From: Pyronema omphalodes
Lineage: Eukaryota > Ascomycota > Pezizomycetes > Pezizales > Pyronemataceae
Direction: 5' to 3'
Assembly (NCBI GenBank): GCA_024516155.1
Contig: JAJJXM010000076.1
Coordinates: 62,001-126,000 of the forward strand
DNA: 64,000 nt
In this document: positions 35,280-47,602 of the stretch, in pieces
Layout: each line of letters starts with the position of its first letter
Position numbering within the stretch: the first letter of the stretch is position 1
Made by a program: the position numbers and the translations under genes
The notes under the pieces: generated by a model
The model's database searches: none
Seen by the model: only the letters and a program-made list of their open reading frames with translations
Told to the model about the DNA's origin: nothing

Positions 35280-38200
35280 CGGATATAATGTAAATGAAAT
35301 AAATTCTCAGGCCGGCCTGAATTAAATATCATCTACGACTACACAAACAGTGCATCCGCGAACAGGAAAACGAAGTAGCTGATTGCTAATATGCTAGACA
35401 AACAGCCTAATAGTATAGAATCTTGACATATATCAGTGAAATTCACCAAACAAGTATTGCCAGGGGACTTTTACTGTGGCCAGAATTCTTGATACTTTGA
35501 TTGAGATTATCATCTTGCTCTTCGAGGTCTATGTTTGTAGGATCGACTGACTTCAGGTGCGTAGTTTCAACTATGAAGACTGTATAGGTCCCATAATTAG
35601 GTGTCGAGACCTTCTCGCCGTTCAACAGGGTGCTCTCGCAGTCGCGCTTTGGGGGCTCGGTGAGGAAGCCATGGCAGGAATACATTATGGAAGAAGCCTA
35701 GAGTATGTTGGGGAGCAGCGAACATCGCATTTCTTATAACCTTACGTTTGGGGACCGTCGAATGATAAATTAGTATATGGAATCTCTCGGAGCTCAACAT
35801 TCCGCATAATAATCGAAGCAAAATTAACTCGACCGAGAGGCTCAATGCGGCCTCAGCAGCGCAAAATTTAATGATATTAGTATTGTCTTGGCATGTGAAA
35901 TGAAGAGCTTGGATACCAAAAAGTGAAAACAGGATGGAAAAAGAGGTATGAGGTTCTGGTCACAAAAGGGAACAAAAACTACAGTATCCGGGATTCCCGT
36001 CTGGTCACCCACGACAGTACTAGCCGGACGATATCATGCTTAAATAGCGCAGAGCGGACGGGATGCGTTGTATTCATGATTCTATGACCGTAGCTGAAGG
36101 CTGACATACCATTACCATTATGTCTACTTGTGCTGTAACAAAATGTAGCTTGATCTGTTGTGGAAGTGGCAATTTAGGACTGCAGTCACATCACTGAAAG
36201 CTCTGGCTGGACTATTGTAGTTACCTCAAGAAGGCGATACAACTAATTTCTAAACACCGCTTGGTGCGTTGATATCATGATGGGAAGGCAACACAAAACA
36301 GAAACGGGCAACATGTGGCGTAGTGCCGAAGCGAGATTACGTGCATTCAGTAAAGCTTATCTGCACCTATGACTAACTACTTTACGCTTAGTGCATTTCT
36401 AAAGTTGAAAGTCGGCACGCGCACGAGTAGGTATTTACACATTAACAAGGGACCGGCTCGAGAGGCATGGTTCTGATAGTTTGGAGAGCCAATCGGCCGG
36501 TAATAGAGCGATTTGTCGTAGGGAAAAGTCTTGTGATAAACTCAATGTCAGACATGCATAATGAAGTTGCCAATCTTATGGCTAGGGAATAAGAAAAATA
36601 TGATCCTGGAACAAAGGAAAAGACAGTTGAAGGGAACATTGCCCCGGATACACAGAGCTTCAAATGTTTCGAATTCGAAAGGTCTGTTCTCTTTAACTCA
36701 AACTGAATTATCGCCGCCATTTCCCTCAACTAAGTTTTGACAATTTCTAGGGGTATACTTTGCGGTATATTAGGAGCTCTAGATATTTTAGACAAACCCC
36801 GATTTCTGTCCCATTCCGAATTATGGTAGTTTTTCTCTGCCTTTTCAATCCATTCAGCTATGGGAAGAACCTCAGATTCTCTCACCCATCCCACTGACAT
36901 AGTTCGCGTCACATTAGCTGTCACAACCTGGATGCAAGATTCGAAGTTCCAAACGCTATCAGCAACAACTCTCGGAAATCCTGGCTCTCTACTCTAGTCT
37001 CTTCTGGCGCAGAACATACCACCGAATTTCGATGCCAGTAAGAATCCTCGTCAAGTTTGACGAGCAGATCGCGAAGACAACGGTTCCATCTCCAATAGCT
37101 AGCATAAATTGTATCATGAGAAATAGTTCCTGTTGCCGAGCTTATAGCCTGCTCGCGTCTATAGGTGTGTTTCAGTATGGCTTTCTAGAGAGGATACGCC
37201 CTTATTCTTCTACATGTAAAGAAAAAACATTACTGCCTGTTTGTTTTAATCATACACCGTTCGCAACAAAAATTTATCAGTACCATCAATGCATGATATG
37301 GTTAAAGTAACGTGACCGCGGATGGTTTTACGGCATCAACTATCTCCATACCGCACTGGATTCGCCGCGTTAAAACCTTTTCATCAAGAAATACCTTGGG
37401 CCATATTTCCTGAGATTTAAAAGGAATGTGTTGAACATTTTAAAACCATTCTGTGACGTTTCTGTAACGTCAAATCACGTAATCACAAACAAAATCGAAA
37501 ATGCCGCAAAACAAAAGCATTTCTATGTGAAGTGTTGTGGGCGTAAGCGGAGCCAACGGGAATGCTACGACCTAAAAATTTATGTCAGGATACTCAATGA
37601 GAATAAGAAGATTAATGCCACATTAGGGAATAGACTGCGGAGAATAGGTATGTTCCAACGGCGGCTGAGAATTCGTCGGCGTACTCCTGTGATTGATCCA
37701 TAATAAGTTCCACCAGTTTAAACTAACTTATTTTATGCTCATGTTTTATAACTGTGCAAGGATATATTAGTTTTGATTCAGAGAATCTGATCGGCTCCAA
37801 AATCAATGCGGAAACTCACACTTGATCATAGTTTTGCACTCGACGCGAATACTGGTTATCGGAAATTAGGGTTCCAATCTGGTCTGTATACTCAATTAGA
37901 GAATATAATGAAGACTAGATTAGCCTCAAGTTAGGTGAGGTGACAGAAATTTGTCTATCGCGGGCCATGCGAGAATGTGCATTGCTAGTCACTCGCCGCA
38001 TTAACCACCGTGATCTACGAAAATGATTTGCGAGTGGACGACTCACTTTTGGAACATCAATTAATGGCGAATGGTAGCTACTAAGGAAGTTAACATATAT
38101 AGCAGCTAAGATTGAGAGGTTTTATTGGTGTGCTCAATTATAATCCGATTTAGCATGGTCCTGTTCATGTTTACTGAAGCTTACTTTTCTCCGTATTGAT

Positions 38201-39929
38201 AGTCGCTGCCCATGTATGTGACGCATATCTAGTCGAATTTCCAGCAGAAAACTTAGCAGTGGAATAATATACAACAAGCGGACTAGCAGTTGAATGTTAG
38301 TCACAATTTTTAATGCATCACATGGGTTTTCCAAGAAAGTAAGAGATGTTCATTATCCGGTGCCTCATGATTCCCAGCGCCGGGCATCACATAGGCCCCG
38401 CAGAATATTTTCTATACGATTACCGTCATAGCATGTGTTAAATTCTGAAGATCTCACAAACCATGTTCCCCTCTCTTTGTGTCTTGTATGGATTCAGCGG
38501 CAAGATACATTCCAGAGCCTTCTTAAGTTCGTCTTTTCAACGGAGTATAGCCATTGTTAAACAATGCTTATTGATTATTTACACCGGCTCTAATTTAGTG
38601 TATTGCGCTACCGAATCTTCTGAACGTGCGATGCTGAGAACTTATGATGATTTCAACGCCTGGGTAGAGGAAGCCAGCGACACTGGCGGCTAATCATACA
38701 ACCTCCATGATTATGCTCTTATAAGGGGATAACGGTGCTTGCATTAACGTATGATCCTGGACTGCGATCAAAGAGAGTTTCAATTTCATTCCGAAAGCTG
38801 TATCCTTATTGTCCCACCATCCAGGGTAGAGTTTTTACCCCGCATTACTGTTGCCGGGACTTCGAAAACCAGGAATGCTTGAATAAATCAGTACCACGTG
38901 ATGTATTGCATCATTAGGGTCTTTCATATACTCAACGACATCAATCAAGGGATACGGTGTCATAGCTGCTTGCCAAAATGTACGTTTCCGGCGTGAATGT
39001 TCCAAATGATGTATTTTAGAGCTAATATGCTTTGTACATAGGCTCTTATTACGGGTTGAATTAAGAAAAAAGGCTATCAAGAACCGTAGAATAACCGAAA
39101 GGTGGAGATTGGATCGACATGCGAACAAAGAGGCGCGGTTGTCGTTGCAATGCGATAAAGCTCGCGCTTAATTGTGCGGCAGAGAACACTATATATGTTC
39201 AGGGTCTGATTCGGCAAATGAAGGTCAGAGGACCCGCGTGATGGCTCTGGATGAAATAAATCCCAATATAGAACATGGTAAGAGCATAATTTTCTAAAGC
39301 ATACGGCGAGCACCGAGGGAGTTAAACTTAACTTACGAAAGCACGAAGACTTCCCATAATGTAGGAAAATGTAGAGTGAAAACTATGTGATCCTAGAGCA
39401 AAGTCAATATGTAACAAACCGGGTCAATACTCATCAACCGCTTGGGGTGCCTCCACATTCCAACCCCCCGCCATATTATTTTTCTCAAACTTTTATAAAT
39501 TTGTAAGAAGCGCAGTAGCCGCAACTAAACGCGCCAGATCCTCAACACCCTCGCAGTCACCATTATGACTCGACATTGCGCAGCACCCCCAACTTTGTGT
39601 TACCAACTCAATATCCCACCTCTCCAGCATGCATTCCTACGACACACGATGATTTCCAAATCCCCACATTGTCATGAGCACGCTCCCTCTCCTGGATCTG
39701 CATGACTCACCAAATTCCAATGCTATGAGTCGATCCCTCAACTAAATCTAGAGCGGATAGTGGTGCACTCAATGCTTTACCGCAAGCGTCCACCTACATA
39801 TAAAACCCTCACCCTAGCTCCCGAGCCCTTCAAAATGTCCAACTAACTACAGACCTCCACTAATTTCTACCATGCCTTGAGTATAAAAAATATCAAACCA
39901 TTTATCAGCATATCTACTGCAAGAGAACA
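35280..39929. other. 4.6-kb gene-free region
   Basis: No supported genes, RNAs or tandem arrays. Frames on both strands are short and show no recognisable motif. Moderately AT-rich single-copy-looking DNA, possibly decayed gene or transposon remnants. I saw no NACHT, NB-ARC or TPR motif downstream of the hydrolase. Confidence 0.55.
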
Positions 39930-40493
39930 ATGACCAAGGAGCGAATTAGCGACTTTGACGAAGAAGCAAGCGATCTAAGAAACGAGAAACATGGCGACGA
40001 TATTGACGATGGTGTTTATGAGGAGATTAAATGCGCCCTTGCTAGCGATGTTCACAGCTCCTTCGATGGCACGCTCGACCACTCTCTGAACGGCTCCCGG
40101 GTATCTCTTACTTCTCTCAACAGCTCTCGAAACAGCAAACGAAATGCTTCAGCCATTCCCCCGCACAAACAGGAGTACAGATATCAGCGACGACTCGCCA
40201 TAATCGCAACCCCGCCACAGCCTATGCATTTCACTCTTTCTCACACACCGTATTTTACCCCGGAGGTTTATGATTCGCTGGCAATATGGCTACATAAGCA
40301 CTGTGTGCGATATCGTCGGATTGCATGCCTGGGTAGAGGAGTGACAAGGGAGGAGGCTGAAGGAGTACCAGTGATTGTGGTGGAGGGTTGGGGGGATGTA
40401 GTGGAGCTGAGTAAGATGCTGGGGAGGGATCAGCAGATGGTGAAAAAGATACCGAGGGAGGTTAGGGGGGTGGAGTTTATTGGATTGATCTAA
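39930..40493 (+). CDS. Hypothetical protein, 187 residues
   Basis: A single exon beginning with an acidic head (DFDEEASDLRNEKHGDDIDD), then a Ser/Asn-rich linker. The C-terminal half looks folded (RRLAIIATPPQPMHFTL, then SLAIWLHKHCVRYRRIACLGRG and VPVIVVEGWGDVVELSKMLG). I do not recognise the family. Codon pattern and compositional contrast with surrounding DNA suggest it is real. It is tail-to-tail with the NTR2-like gene, 233 bp apart. The intergenic sequence before the start is pyrimidine-rich, as expected of a fungal promoter. Confidence 0.62.
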   Translation: MTKERISDFDEEASDLRNEKHGDDIDDGVYEEIKCALASDVHSSFDGTLDHSLNGSRVSLTSLNSSRNSKRNASAIPPHKQEYRYQRRLAIIATPPQPMHFTLSHTPYFTPEVYDSLAIWLHKHCVRYRRIACLGRGVTREEAEGVPVIVVEGWGDVVELSKMLGRDQQMVKKIPREVRGVEFIGLI

Positions 40494-40726
40494 CGATTTC
40501 AGCATTCATGGAAATATGGCGTTGACTTTGATTTGCATTTTTTGAGTTGTATTTGTTGTATTTTGATGTAGCGATCTTTGTGCATATATGGAATATTTAC
40601 GTACTTATGGGATTTAAGAAGTTTTTGTAAGCTGCTTTTACTCTTCGTTCACCAGTTGTGTCTATTGCCGCCAGAATTACCCATTGAAAAACAAAAACTC
40701 CCAACGCCATGAAACCAAAATGACAC

Positions 40727-42001
40727 CTACTCCGCCATACCTGTAATAGGAGTATTCCCAAAACTCTCCAACCCTCTATCAACCGGCGTCACTCCCTCTC
40801 CTGCGCCTCCGACCTCTGCTCTTAACTTTTCATACATCTCACCCGCCTCCTTCAGTCTACTCTGGACCATTCCCTCCCTCTCTGCAATTTCCTTCTTCTC
40901 TCTCAACAACTCCTCCACCTTCATCTCCGTCTGCTTCTTCCTCAACTTCATTGCCTTCAACATTCCCTCCAGTCTCCTTACAACCTCGCCCACATCCGGC
41001 AACGGTTGAGCCACCGGTGGGTTCTTTGCCAGTGCCTCCAGCTCCCCATCGATTCCAGGCCCTGCCTCAGTAAACACTCCCTTCCTAATCTGCTCTTTTT
41101 GCCATTCCTCATCCTCCGAGATATCACTGGCCTCTGCAATCATCTCTGCAATCTGAGCTTTCCTCTGTCTCTCCTCCTCCCTTCTTGCCGATTTACTTCC
41201 TGGGTTTGCTAATAACGCACCGGCATCTTCCGCGTAATTCTCAATCTCCTCCATATCATTAAAGTCATCCTTCACCAGCCTACTCTCCTTCTTCGACTTC
41301 TTTGACGACTTGACCAACTGATTATCCCCATTCGCAGTAAGCGAGATAAAGTCCTCCGCTGTCGAATCATGTTTCGCAGCCGCAGCTCTAGCAGCTCGTC
41401 GTTCCTTCATAACACGCACATAAGCAGGGTCCATAATTTGCGGTACCGAATCATCATTCGTGCTGATAAGCTGACCATTATTTTCCTCCTCATCAGCAGA
41501 AACAATCGTAGCTCCCTCCAGCATATCAATATCATCACCTGCCAGCCCCTCACCCTCCTGGATAGGTGCAGCGACCTGTTCTTGTCTTAACGCCGCAAGA
41601 GCTTCCGCAGAGTAGGAGACGTGTTCAGCAGTTCTGACTTCCATGCCCACAACTCTTGCTGCGTTTCTTTCCATTGCTTTTCGGCTTAGATTACTTTTCT
41701 TCATAGCGAAAGTTTCCGTCTCGCCATCTTCTTCTGCTGTTCCGAAGGATAGTTTCGCGGCTTTGGGTTTCGGGGTGGAGGATGCAGAGGCGGTTTTGGA
41801 TTTCGGAACAGGTTTACGGACGACGGTTTCTTCTTCGGAACCGGAGTCGATTGTGATGGGTTTTCGGACTTTGGATTTGGCGGGTTTTGTGGAGGGTTTC
41901 TTGATGACTACGGCGGCGGGGGAGGAGGTGGTGGTGGCTTCATCTTCCGAAGCGGATTCGGCGCCGATTCGTCGGGGTTTTGCGCGGCGGTTGAAAGACA
42001 T
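40727..42001 (-). CDS. NTR2: NTR2/PAXBP1-like spliceosome disassembly factor
   Basis: A single exon of 424 residues. It starts MSFNRRAKPRRIG, with a basic, acidic-serine-rich disordered N-terminus. Family landmarks in order: MKKSNLSRKAMERN (about 100-113), AEHVSYSAEALAALRQEQ (125-142), SRLVKDDFNDMEE (240-252), and SEDEEWQKEQIRKGVF (295-310). A C-terminal coiled coil rich in Glu/Lys runs from about 335 to 395. This order matches the nineteen-complex-related protein 2 family. In yeast, Ntr2 acts with Ntr1 and the helicase Prp43 to release the intron lariat and take apart the spliceosome. Function here is by family. It lies head-to-head with the SmG gene, 321 bp away. Confidence 0.84.
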   Translation of the reverse strand: MSFNRRAKPRRIGAESASEDEATTTSSPAAVVIKKPSTKPAKSKVRKPITIDSGSEEETVVRKPVPKSKTASASSTPKPKAAKLSFGTAEEDGETETFAMKKSNLSRKAMERNAARVVGMEVRTAEHVSYSAEALAALRQEQVAAPIQEGEGLAGDDIDMLEGATIVSADEEENNGQLISTNDDSVPQIMDPAYVRVMKERRAARAAAAKHDSTAEDFISLTANGDNQLVKSSKKSKKESRLVKDDFNDMEEIENYAEDAGALLANPGSKSARREEERQRKAQIAEMIAEASDISEDEEWQKEQIRKGVFTEAGPGIDGELEALAKNPPVAQPLPDVGEVVRRLEGMLKAMKLRKKQTEMKVEELLREKKEIAEREGMVQSRLKEAGEMYEKLRAEVGGAGEGVTPVDRGLESFGNTPITGMAE

Positions 42002-42322
42002 GTTGGTTATATTTCTCGTGGATATAAGTAGTTGTAGTCGTTATAGTTGTCGTGGTTATGGCTGCGATTTTTGTATATCTCTTGGTAGAGTTGGGGAATT
42101 TGAAACTTCGAGATCCAGACGTGATCTTGGACGTGAAGTTTGAACCAACCCAACAAGCTCTCCTCTCGTGCCGCCCTCGTCACGGTCGTACCAACCCCCG
42201 CTAACGACGCGTCTTTACTGCCAAGCCCTTTTCCTCCAACAGAGCTCGTTAGGTCCGCGACGACACCTCAACTCTGCACCTACCATCACCCCACGAAAAC
42301 CCACCGCCAGTTTACATTCACA
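42002..42322. promoter_or_regulatory. Shared 321-bp promoter of two splicing genes
   Basis: Head-to-head gap between the NTR2-like ATG (42001, minus) and the SmG ATG (42323, plus). It must contain both promoters and 5' UTRs. No TATA box at a typical distance is obvious. Bidirectional control is inference from spacing. Confidence 0.6.
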
Positions 42323-42932
42323 ATGCCGCAAGCACAGCCTGAGCTCAAGAAGGTATGTGTTTATAATCCTAGTCACGATTCTACACGATGAGGGAAACAG
42401 AAAGAGAGGAAAAGTGGATAATCGTGTCATGTGCAGGAAGTTGCTAACGCGTGATCACCTGGTTAGTACCTCGACAAGAAGTTGTTTGTCCAGCTCAACG
42501 GCTCGAGAACGGTCCTTGGTGTTTTGAGAGGATACGATGTATGTTTTGTCTTCCAACAATCCTACCGCCATACCCCACGTTCGCGACCACACATCGACAA
42601 AGTGGCTAGATAGAGAGATACTGGGATCGGAGGCTAATGGGTACCTTTTTTGCGCCAGGTTTTCTTGAACATTGTTCTCGATGATGCAGTAGAACAGAGA
42701 GAGGGAGGTCAGAAGGTTCCCATTGGAACTGTGGTTATTCGTGGAAACTCGGTGGTTATGTTAGAGGTATGACTTCATCCTGGTTTTGGTAGTGGTGGAA
42801 TGCTGCTGCTTGTTTCAAGCTTGCTGGATTTGGGCTTGTGGCGTCATCCAATAAAGGAAGAGACGCTATGGGGATAATATAAAATACAGAAGCTAACGAT
42901 TGATCGCACAGGCTCTCGAGCGGATAAACTAA
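42323..42932 (+). CDS. SMX2: Small nuclear ribonucleoprotein SmG
   Basis: Four exons, 42323-42352, 42467-42538, 42659-42766 and 42912-42932, give 76 residues, the normal size for SmG. All introns are phase 0 with GTATGT/GTATGA donors. The protein starts MPQAQPELKKYLDKKL, and the Sm1 motif covers VQLNGSRTVLGVLRGYD. The Sm2 motif IRGNSVVMLEAL ends in ERIN, closely matching the SmG order. SmG is one of seven Sm proteins forming the ring around U1, U2, U4 and U5 snRNAs. Three introns in 231 coding bases is intron-dense compared with the single-exon NTR2-like neighbour. The SMX2 symbol is by homology to yeast. Confidence 0.95.
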
Positions 42933-44508
42933 ATACCGAAGACGGCCGACGATGGGGAATGATACTGCATGAAATGGGGGTAATAATAAAGAGCCATGTT
43001 TGGAGCATACACAAAAACGAATGATACGATTGCTTGCTAGAGTTATTAGCAAGGTCTTTTTTGCTCACCGGCATCTTCGTCAGGTCCGGGAATAACAATA
43101 CACTCTTCCCGCTTGGAATCATCCCGGAATAAATCTTCGCAATTCGGGAGTATTTAATCAAAACAAAAGCCTGAATATTCACTAGTGAATTACCAACCAG
43201 CTTTGAAATCCAGCATCTTCAAAATCCAGTGATTACCATCCGAACTACCAGCAACCCAAGCAAATCGCCAATATCCTACAACCCCCCCCCCCCCCCCCCC
43301 CCCCAAATCCAGCCTATACCAATTCAGCAGCCCTACTTGACAAATCCTATAACCATAAATTACTCAAGGCACATTACATACCCATACATAGCTATCCTAT
43401 CGATTTCTAATCTTAACCCACCAAATAACAAATAACAAATAATAACAAACCTACGTTCACTTCACGTATTCACTTGTAGTTTGAAAGAGTATTTACAGAT
43501 TTTTATGGTATTCTGGTATTGATTGTAAAGTTGGATTGGATAGGATTTTATTACGATACCTTGGATATTTTCCCTTGACCTTGGATGGATAGATACATCA
43601 TAAATATATTGATACTCAGACCTCCCCTCCCAGTCATACAAACCAGTTTAAAATAACGGCCAAAAGTTAAAACGAACTGTACAGACTATTGAAATATGAA
43701 AACTGTACAGCGACCCAGTTCAGTTTAAACTTTACTATCAGTAGTATAAACTTGTTAAACTAGTTAAACTGCAATTACAAAAACCAGTTAACCGAATACA
43801 AGGCTTAGCAAACCAGGTGAACTATTCAAAACCGCGAAAACTGGTTTGTATAGAGGAACTGCTTTATGAAGCGGCAATAAATGTTATTCAATGCATACAC
43901 AACGGTCCCAGAAATCACAACGGACGCCTGTGATTGAAGCTCTTGAACTCATCAATGGCCTCCGGAGTATCTTCCCGCATTGAATGGCGCTCCTATATAA
44001 CAATCTACTTGTATTCGAAAAACATCATTTCAGACTCGGCAGTCATGGTGGGAACTCCGAGCATGTTCACCGCCATTTTATCAAGGCTAAGAAACCAGGT
44101 TACCAGAAGCCGATGGAATAATGAGGGTTGAGATACCGGCAGGCTCGGCCACCGATGGGTTCAGATGGGGTTTAATATAGTATTTATTCCTGCATGTACT
44201 GGTTTCTTGATGCGGGTAAATTGGTTTGTGTTGGCTGAGTCCGTTTTTTTTTTGATCAGTACACTGTAGTTATCTGGTTCTAACTTCTATGGACCCCGCG
44301 GAACTGAAGTATCTGTGGATCGGGATACTAGAACTGTGATGACTAACTGTGGATTGTTGGTTCGGTTTAAGGGGTTTGTGATTTTATTTGGTAGGCTGGC
44401 AAGGCGGTTGGGAGGTCTGGTTTCTATAGTAACAGCAAAAGGTGATGGACCGGTTCAGGAACGATATTCGAATTTCGGAAAGGTGTTGATTTAGGTGTTT
44501 GGTATTGT

Positions 44509-44649
44509 GTATTCTGTATTCTGTATTCTGTATTCTGTATTCTGTATTCTGTATTCTGTATTCTGTATTCTGTATTCTGTATTCTGTATTCTGTATTCTG
44601 TATTCTGTATTCTGTATTCTGTATTCTGTATTCTGTATTCTGTATTCTG
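44509..44649. repeat. Heptamer array, GTATTCT x20
   Basis: About 20.1 uninterrupted copies of a 7-bp unit with essentially no variants. Confidence 0.95.
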
Positions 44650-45410
44650 CATGGGGATTGTTAGTTTTTTGTTTTTATTATCTGGGCTGCTTGGGTCATG
44701 TTATCTATTTTCTGAGGGTTTTGTAAAGCGGATGTTAAGCGGATGTTAAGCAGATATTAAGCGGATGGAAGACAGTTTTAAAAAGCCATTAAGCCAGTAT
44801 AAAGCCACTACGAACCCACCCCACTACGAAACCATAATCCTATAAAAGCCACTACAAACCCACCGCACTACAAACCCACCCCACTACAAACCCACCCCAC
44901 TACGAAACCATAATCCTATAAAAGCCACTACAAACGCACTCCACTACAAACCCACCCCACTACAAACCCAGCCAGCCTTTAATAAAGTCGTTACGAAGAT
45001 CACAGCATCAGCATCAGCATCAGCATGAACTTCCAGTCTTCCACTATATCTTTGAGCTAGTACCTAGCTAGAGATTGGAGATTTGAAATTGGAGTTTTGA
45101 GCTTGGCGGTTTAGGTTTGAGGTTATAGGTTTATTTTTGGGACGGTGTTTTGAGGTGTGAAGGTTTGGAGTTTGAGTTTTGGGATGGTGTTTTGAGTTTT
45201 GAGGTGTAAAGGTGTGAAGGTTTAAAGTTTTAGGTTTAAGTTCAGTTTTGAATTTTAGGTTTAAGTTTTAAGTTCAGGTTTTAGTTTGAGTTTTGAGATG
45301 GCGTTTAAACTTTGGAGATGGTGTTTCGAGTTTTGAAGGTTTGAAGGTTTGGGGTAAATTCATGCTTTAAGCTTAGCATTTCGAGTCCACCATTTTCACC
45401 CTGATCCTGG

Positions 45411-45438
45411 AGTTTTGAGTTTTGAGTTTTGAGTTTTA
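45411..45438. repeat. Heptamer array, AGTTTTG x4
   Basis: Four 7-bp units at the end of a longer degenerate stretch of GTTTTGAG-like sequence beginning near 45090. Confidence 0.8.
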
Positions 45439-45907
45439 AGTTGAAACATTATCCATCATAACTGAATCAAAATTCTGTGTTCAGAACTGTAAGTCTGTAA
45501 CCATTGCCAAGCTGGAGTTGTTTTTAAGTTCCCAATACCAAGTTCCGAATGCCAAGTTCCGAATTCTAAGTTCCGAGTTCCAAGTTCCCAGTTCCAATTT
45601 TCAAATTTTAAGTTCCGATTTTTAAGTTCCCAGTTCCCAATACCAAGTTCCGAATTCTAAGTTCCCAATACCAAGTTCCAAGTTCCCAAGTTCCCAGTTC
45701 TAAGTTCCCAATACCAATTTTAAGTTCCCAAGTTCCCAAGTTCCGATTTTCAAGTTGGTGACAAAAGCAAAGCTAACAGCAACCGCCTCAGTAACCATAA
45801 CCATAACCATAACCATAACTATAACCATAACTACTAACCCATTAAAACTTTAAAGTCCAGATCCACCTCACCTGGATCTTTGGGCTGTGTATGTAGAGTT
45901 TTAGGTT

Positions 45908-45957
45908 GGAACTTGGGACTTGGGGCTTGGGGCTTGGGGCTTGGAACTTGGGGCTTG
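45908..45957. repeat. Heptamer array, GGCTTGG-type x7
   Basis: Tandem 7-bp units (GGCTTGG with GGACTTG and GAACTTG variants). Confidence 0.8.
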
Positions 45958-45961
45958 GTGG

Positions 45962-46013
45962 ATGTTGATATGGTTAGATGTTGATATGGTTAGATGTTGA
46001 TATGGTTAGATAT
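45962..46013. repeat. 16-bp repeat, GTTGATATGGTTAGAT x3
   Basis: Three tandem copies of a 16-bp unit immediately after the GGCTTGG array. Confidence 0.8.
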
Positions 46014-46113
46014 ACCTGCCACCGTTAAAGCCGAAACAAAACGAAGCAAAAGATGAAATTTCCAGATCTTCAGCACCAGGCACCGAGTATGGAGAGTTGA
46101 ATTTTGGCATATT

Positions 46114-46231
46114 AGCAGTGAGCAGTGAGCAGTGAGCAGTGAGCAGTGAGCAGTGAGCAGTGAGCAGTGAGCAGTGAGCAGTGAGCAGTGAGCAGTGAGC
46201 AGTGAGCAGTGAGCAGTGAGCAGTGAGCAGT
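46114..46231. repeat. Heptamer array, AGCAGTG x16.9
   Basis: A near-perfect 7-bp array. Directly downstream is a short CAGCAG/CAACAG-rich segment that gives spurious Q-rich frames. Confidence 0.95.
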
Positions 46232-46713
46232 TCATCAGTTCATCGATTCATCAACATACCCTCCGCAGCAGTAAATGCCCCAGCAGCACATCCCCATCAG
46301 CAGCAAATCCCCCAACAGCAGCTCCAGCAGCTCCAACAGACTATATCTCAGCACTGGCAACTGAAATTTCGTGTCTGGATGTCTGAGTGCGTGGGTGATT
46401 ATTGTATAGGCCCACGTTTTTAGACCTGAGTTTTTAAAGTTCAAGTTACAAGTTGCAAGTTGCAGGTTGCAAGTTTTGGGCTTGGAAATTAGAACTTAGA
46501 ACTTAATGCTGGGGTTTTGAGTTGGGGGTTGGGGGTTGGAGTTTGGAACTGGGGTTTGGAACTGGGGTTTGGGGGTTGGAGTTTGGAGTTTTGGAGTTTG
46601 GAGCTGGAGCTGGAACCGGAGCTGGACTCTGAAACCGGAGCTGGAGGAAGTCTAGAGCTGGAGGAAGTCAGGAACTGAAGTCTGGAGCTTAGATTCTAGA
46701 CTTAACCCCAAAG

Positions 46714-46830
46714 TTCCCAGTCCCCAGTCACCAGTCCCCAGTCCCCAGTCCCCAGTCCAGTCCCCAGTCCCCAGTCCCCAGTCCCCAGTCCCCAGTCCCC
46801 AGTCCCCAGTCCCCAGTCCCCAGTCCCCAG
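46714..46830. repeat. Heptamer array, TCCCCAG x~17
   Basis: A 7-bp array with a TTCCCAG first unit, a TCACCAG variant and one unit shortened to five bases (near 46757). The rest are identical. Confidence 0.95.
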
Positions 46831-47067
46831 TTTCAAGCACCAATCAAAAGCTTTAAACTAAAGGTACATTTGGTTGAACCGGTTGAACCGGTTCAACTAA
46901 AAACAGAGTTTCTAGCCTATTCTCACAGGAAAACATTTTGTTTTCGGTTGGAACTAAATGCACCCTACACTAGAGTTAAGGGTGTATCAGGTGAAGGTTG
47001 ATGTTTTGGGGATGGTTTGGGGATGGGGATGGTTTTGGGGATGGTTTGAGGTTAAGGGGTTTATCTT

Positions 47068-47202
47068 AAAGATTTCAAAGATTTCAAAGATTTCAAAGAT
47101 TTCAAGATTTCAAAGATTTCAAAGATTTCAAAGATTTCAAAGATTTCAAAGATTTCAAAGATTTCAAAGATTTCAAAGATTTCAAAGATTTCAAAGATTT
47201 CA
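47068..47202. repeat. 9-bp array, AAAGATTTC x15
   Basis: Nonamer array with one shortened unit near 47101-47108. It encodes FQR/ISK-type repeats in forward frames, which I regard as non-coding. Confidence 0.93.
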
Positions 47203-47211
47203 ACCCCAAAA

Positions 47212-47406
47212 ATCCCAATCCCGAAATCCAATCCCCCCAATCCCCCATCCCCCCAATCCCCCCAATCCCCCCAATCCCCCAATCCCCCCAATCCCCCCAA
47301 TCCCCCAATCCCCCCAATCCCCCCAATCCCCCCAATCCCCCAATCCCCCCAATCCCCCAATCCCCCCAATCCCCCCAATCCCCCCAATCCCCCCAATCCC
47401 CCCCCC
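47212..47406. repeat. C-rich array, AATCCCCCC/AATCCCCC units
   Basis: Alternating 9- and 8-bp units of AATC plus a C run. It directly abuts the AAAGATTTC array. Confidence 0.9.
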
Positions 47407-47466
47407 AAAAAAAAAGTCTCCAGTGATATAACCCTGTTATTCTCGGGGATATCTTTGGGTTATAGG

Positions 47467-47602
47467 TTTTTTTTTTGTTTTTTTTTTGTTTTTTGTTTTT
47501 TTGTTTTTGTTTTTGTTTTTTGTTTTTTGTTTTTTGTTTTTTGTTTTTTGTTTTTTGTTTTTTGTTTTTTGTTTTTGTTTTTTTTTTTTTTTTTTTTTTT
47601 TG
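47467..47602. repeat. GTTTTTT heptamer array and long T run
   Basis: GTTTTTT units with five- to nine-base T variants, ending in a T run of about 27 bases up to 47602, then a G-rich stretch. Confidence 0.9.

Noticed and set aside
46958..47431. Frames with FQR, ISK or GLGG repeats
   Set aside because: They are entirely made by the AAAGATTTC and AATCCCCCC arrays.
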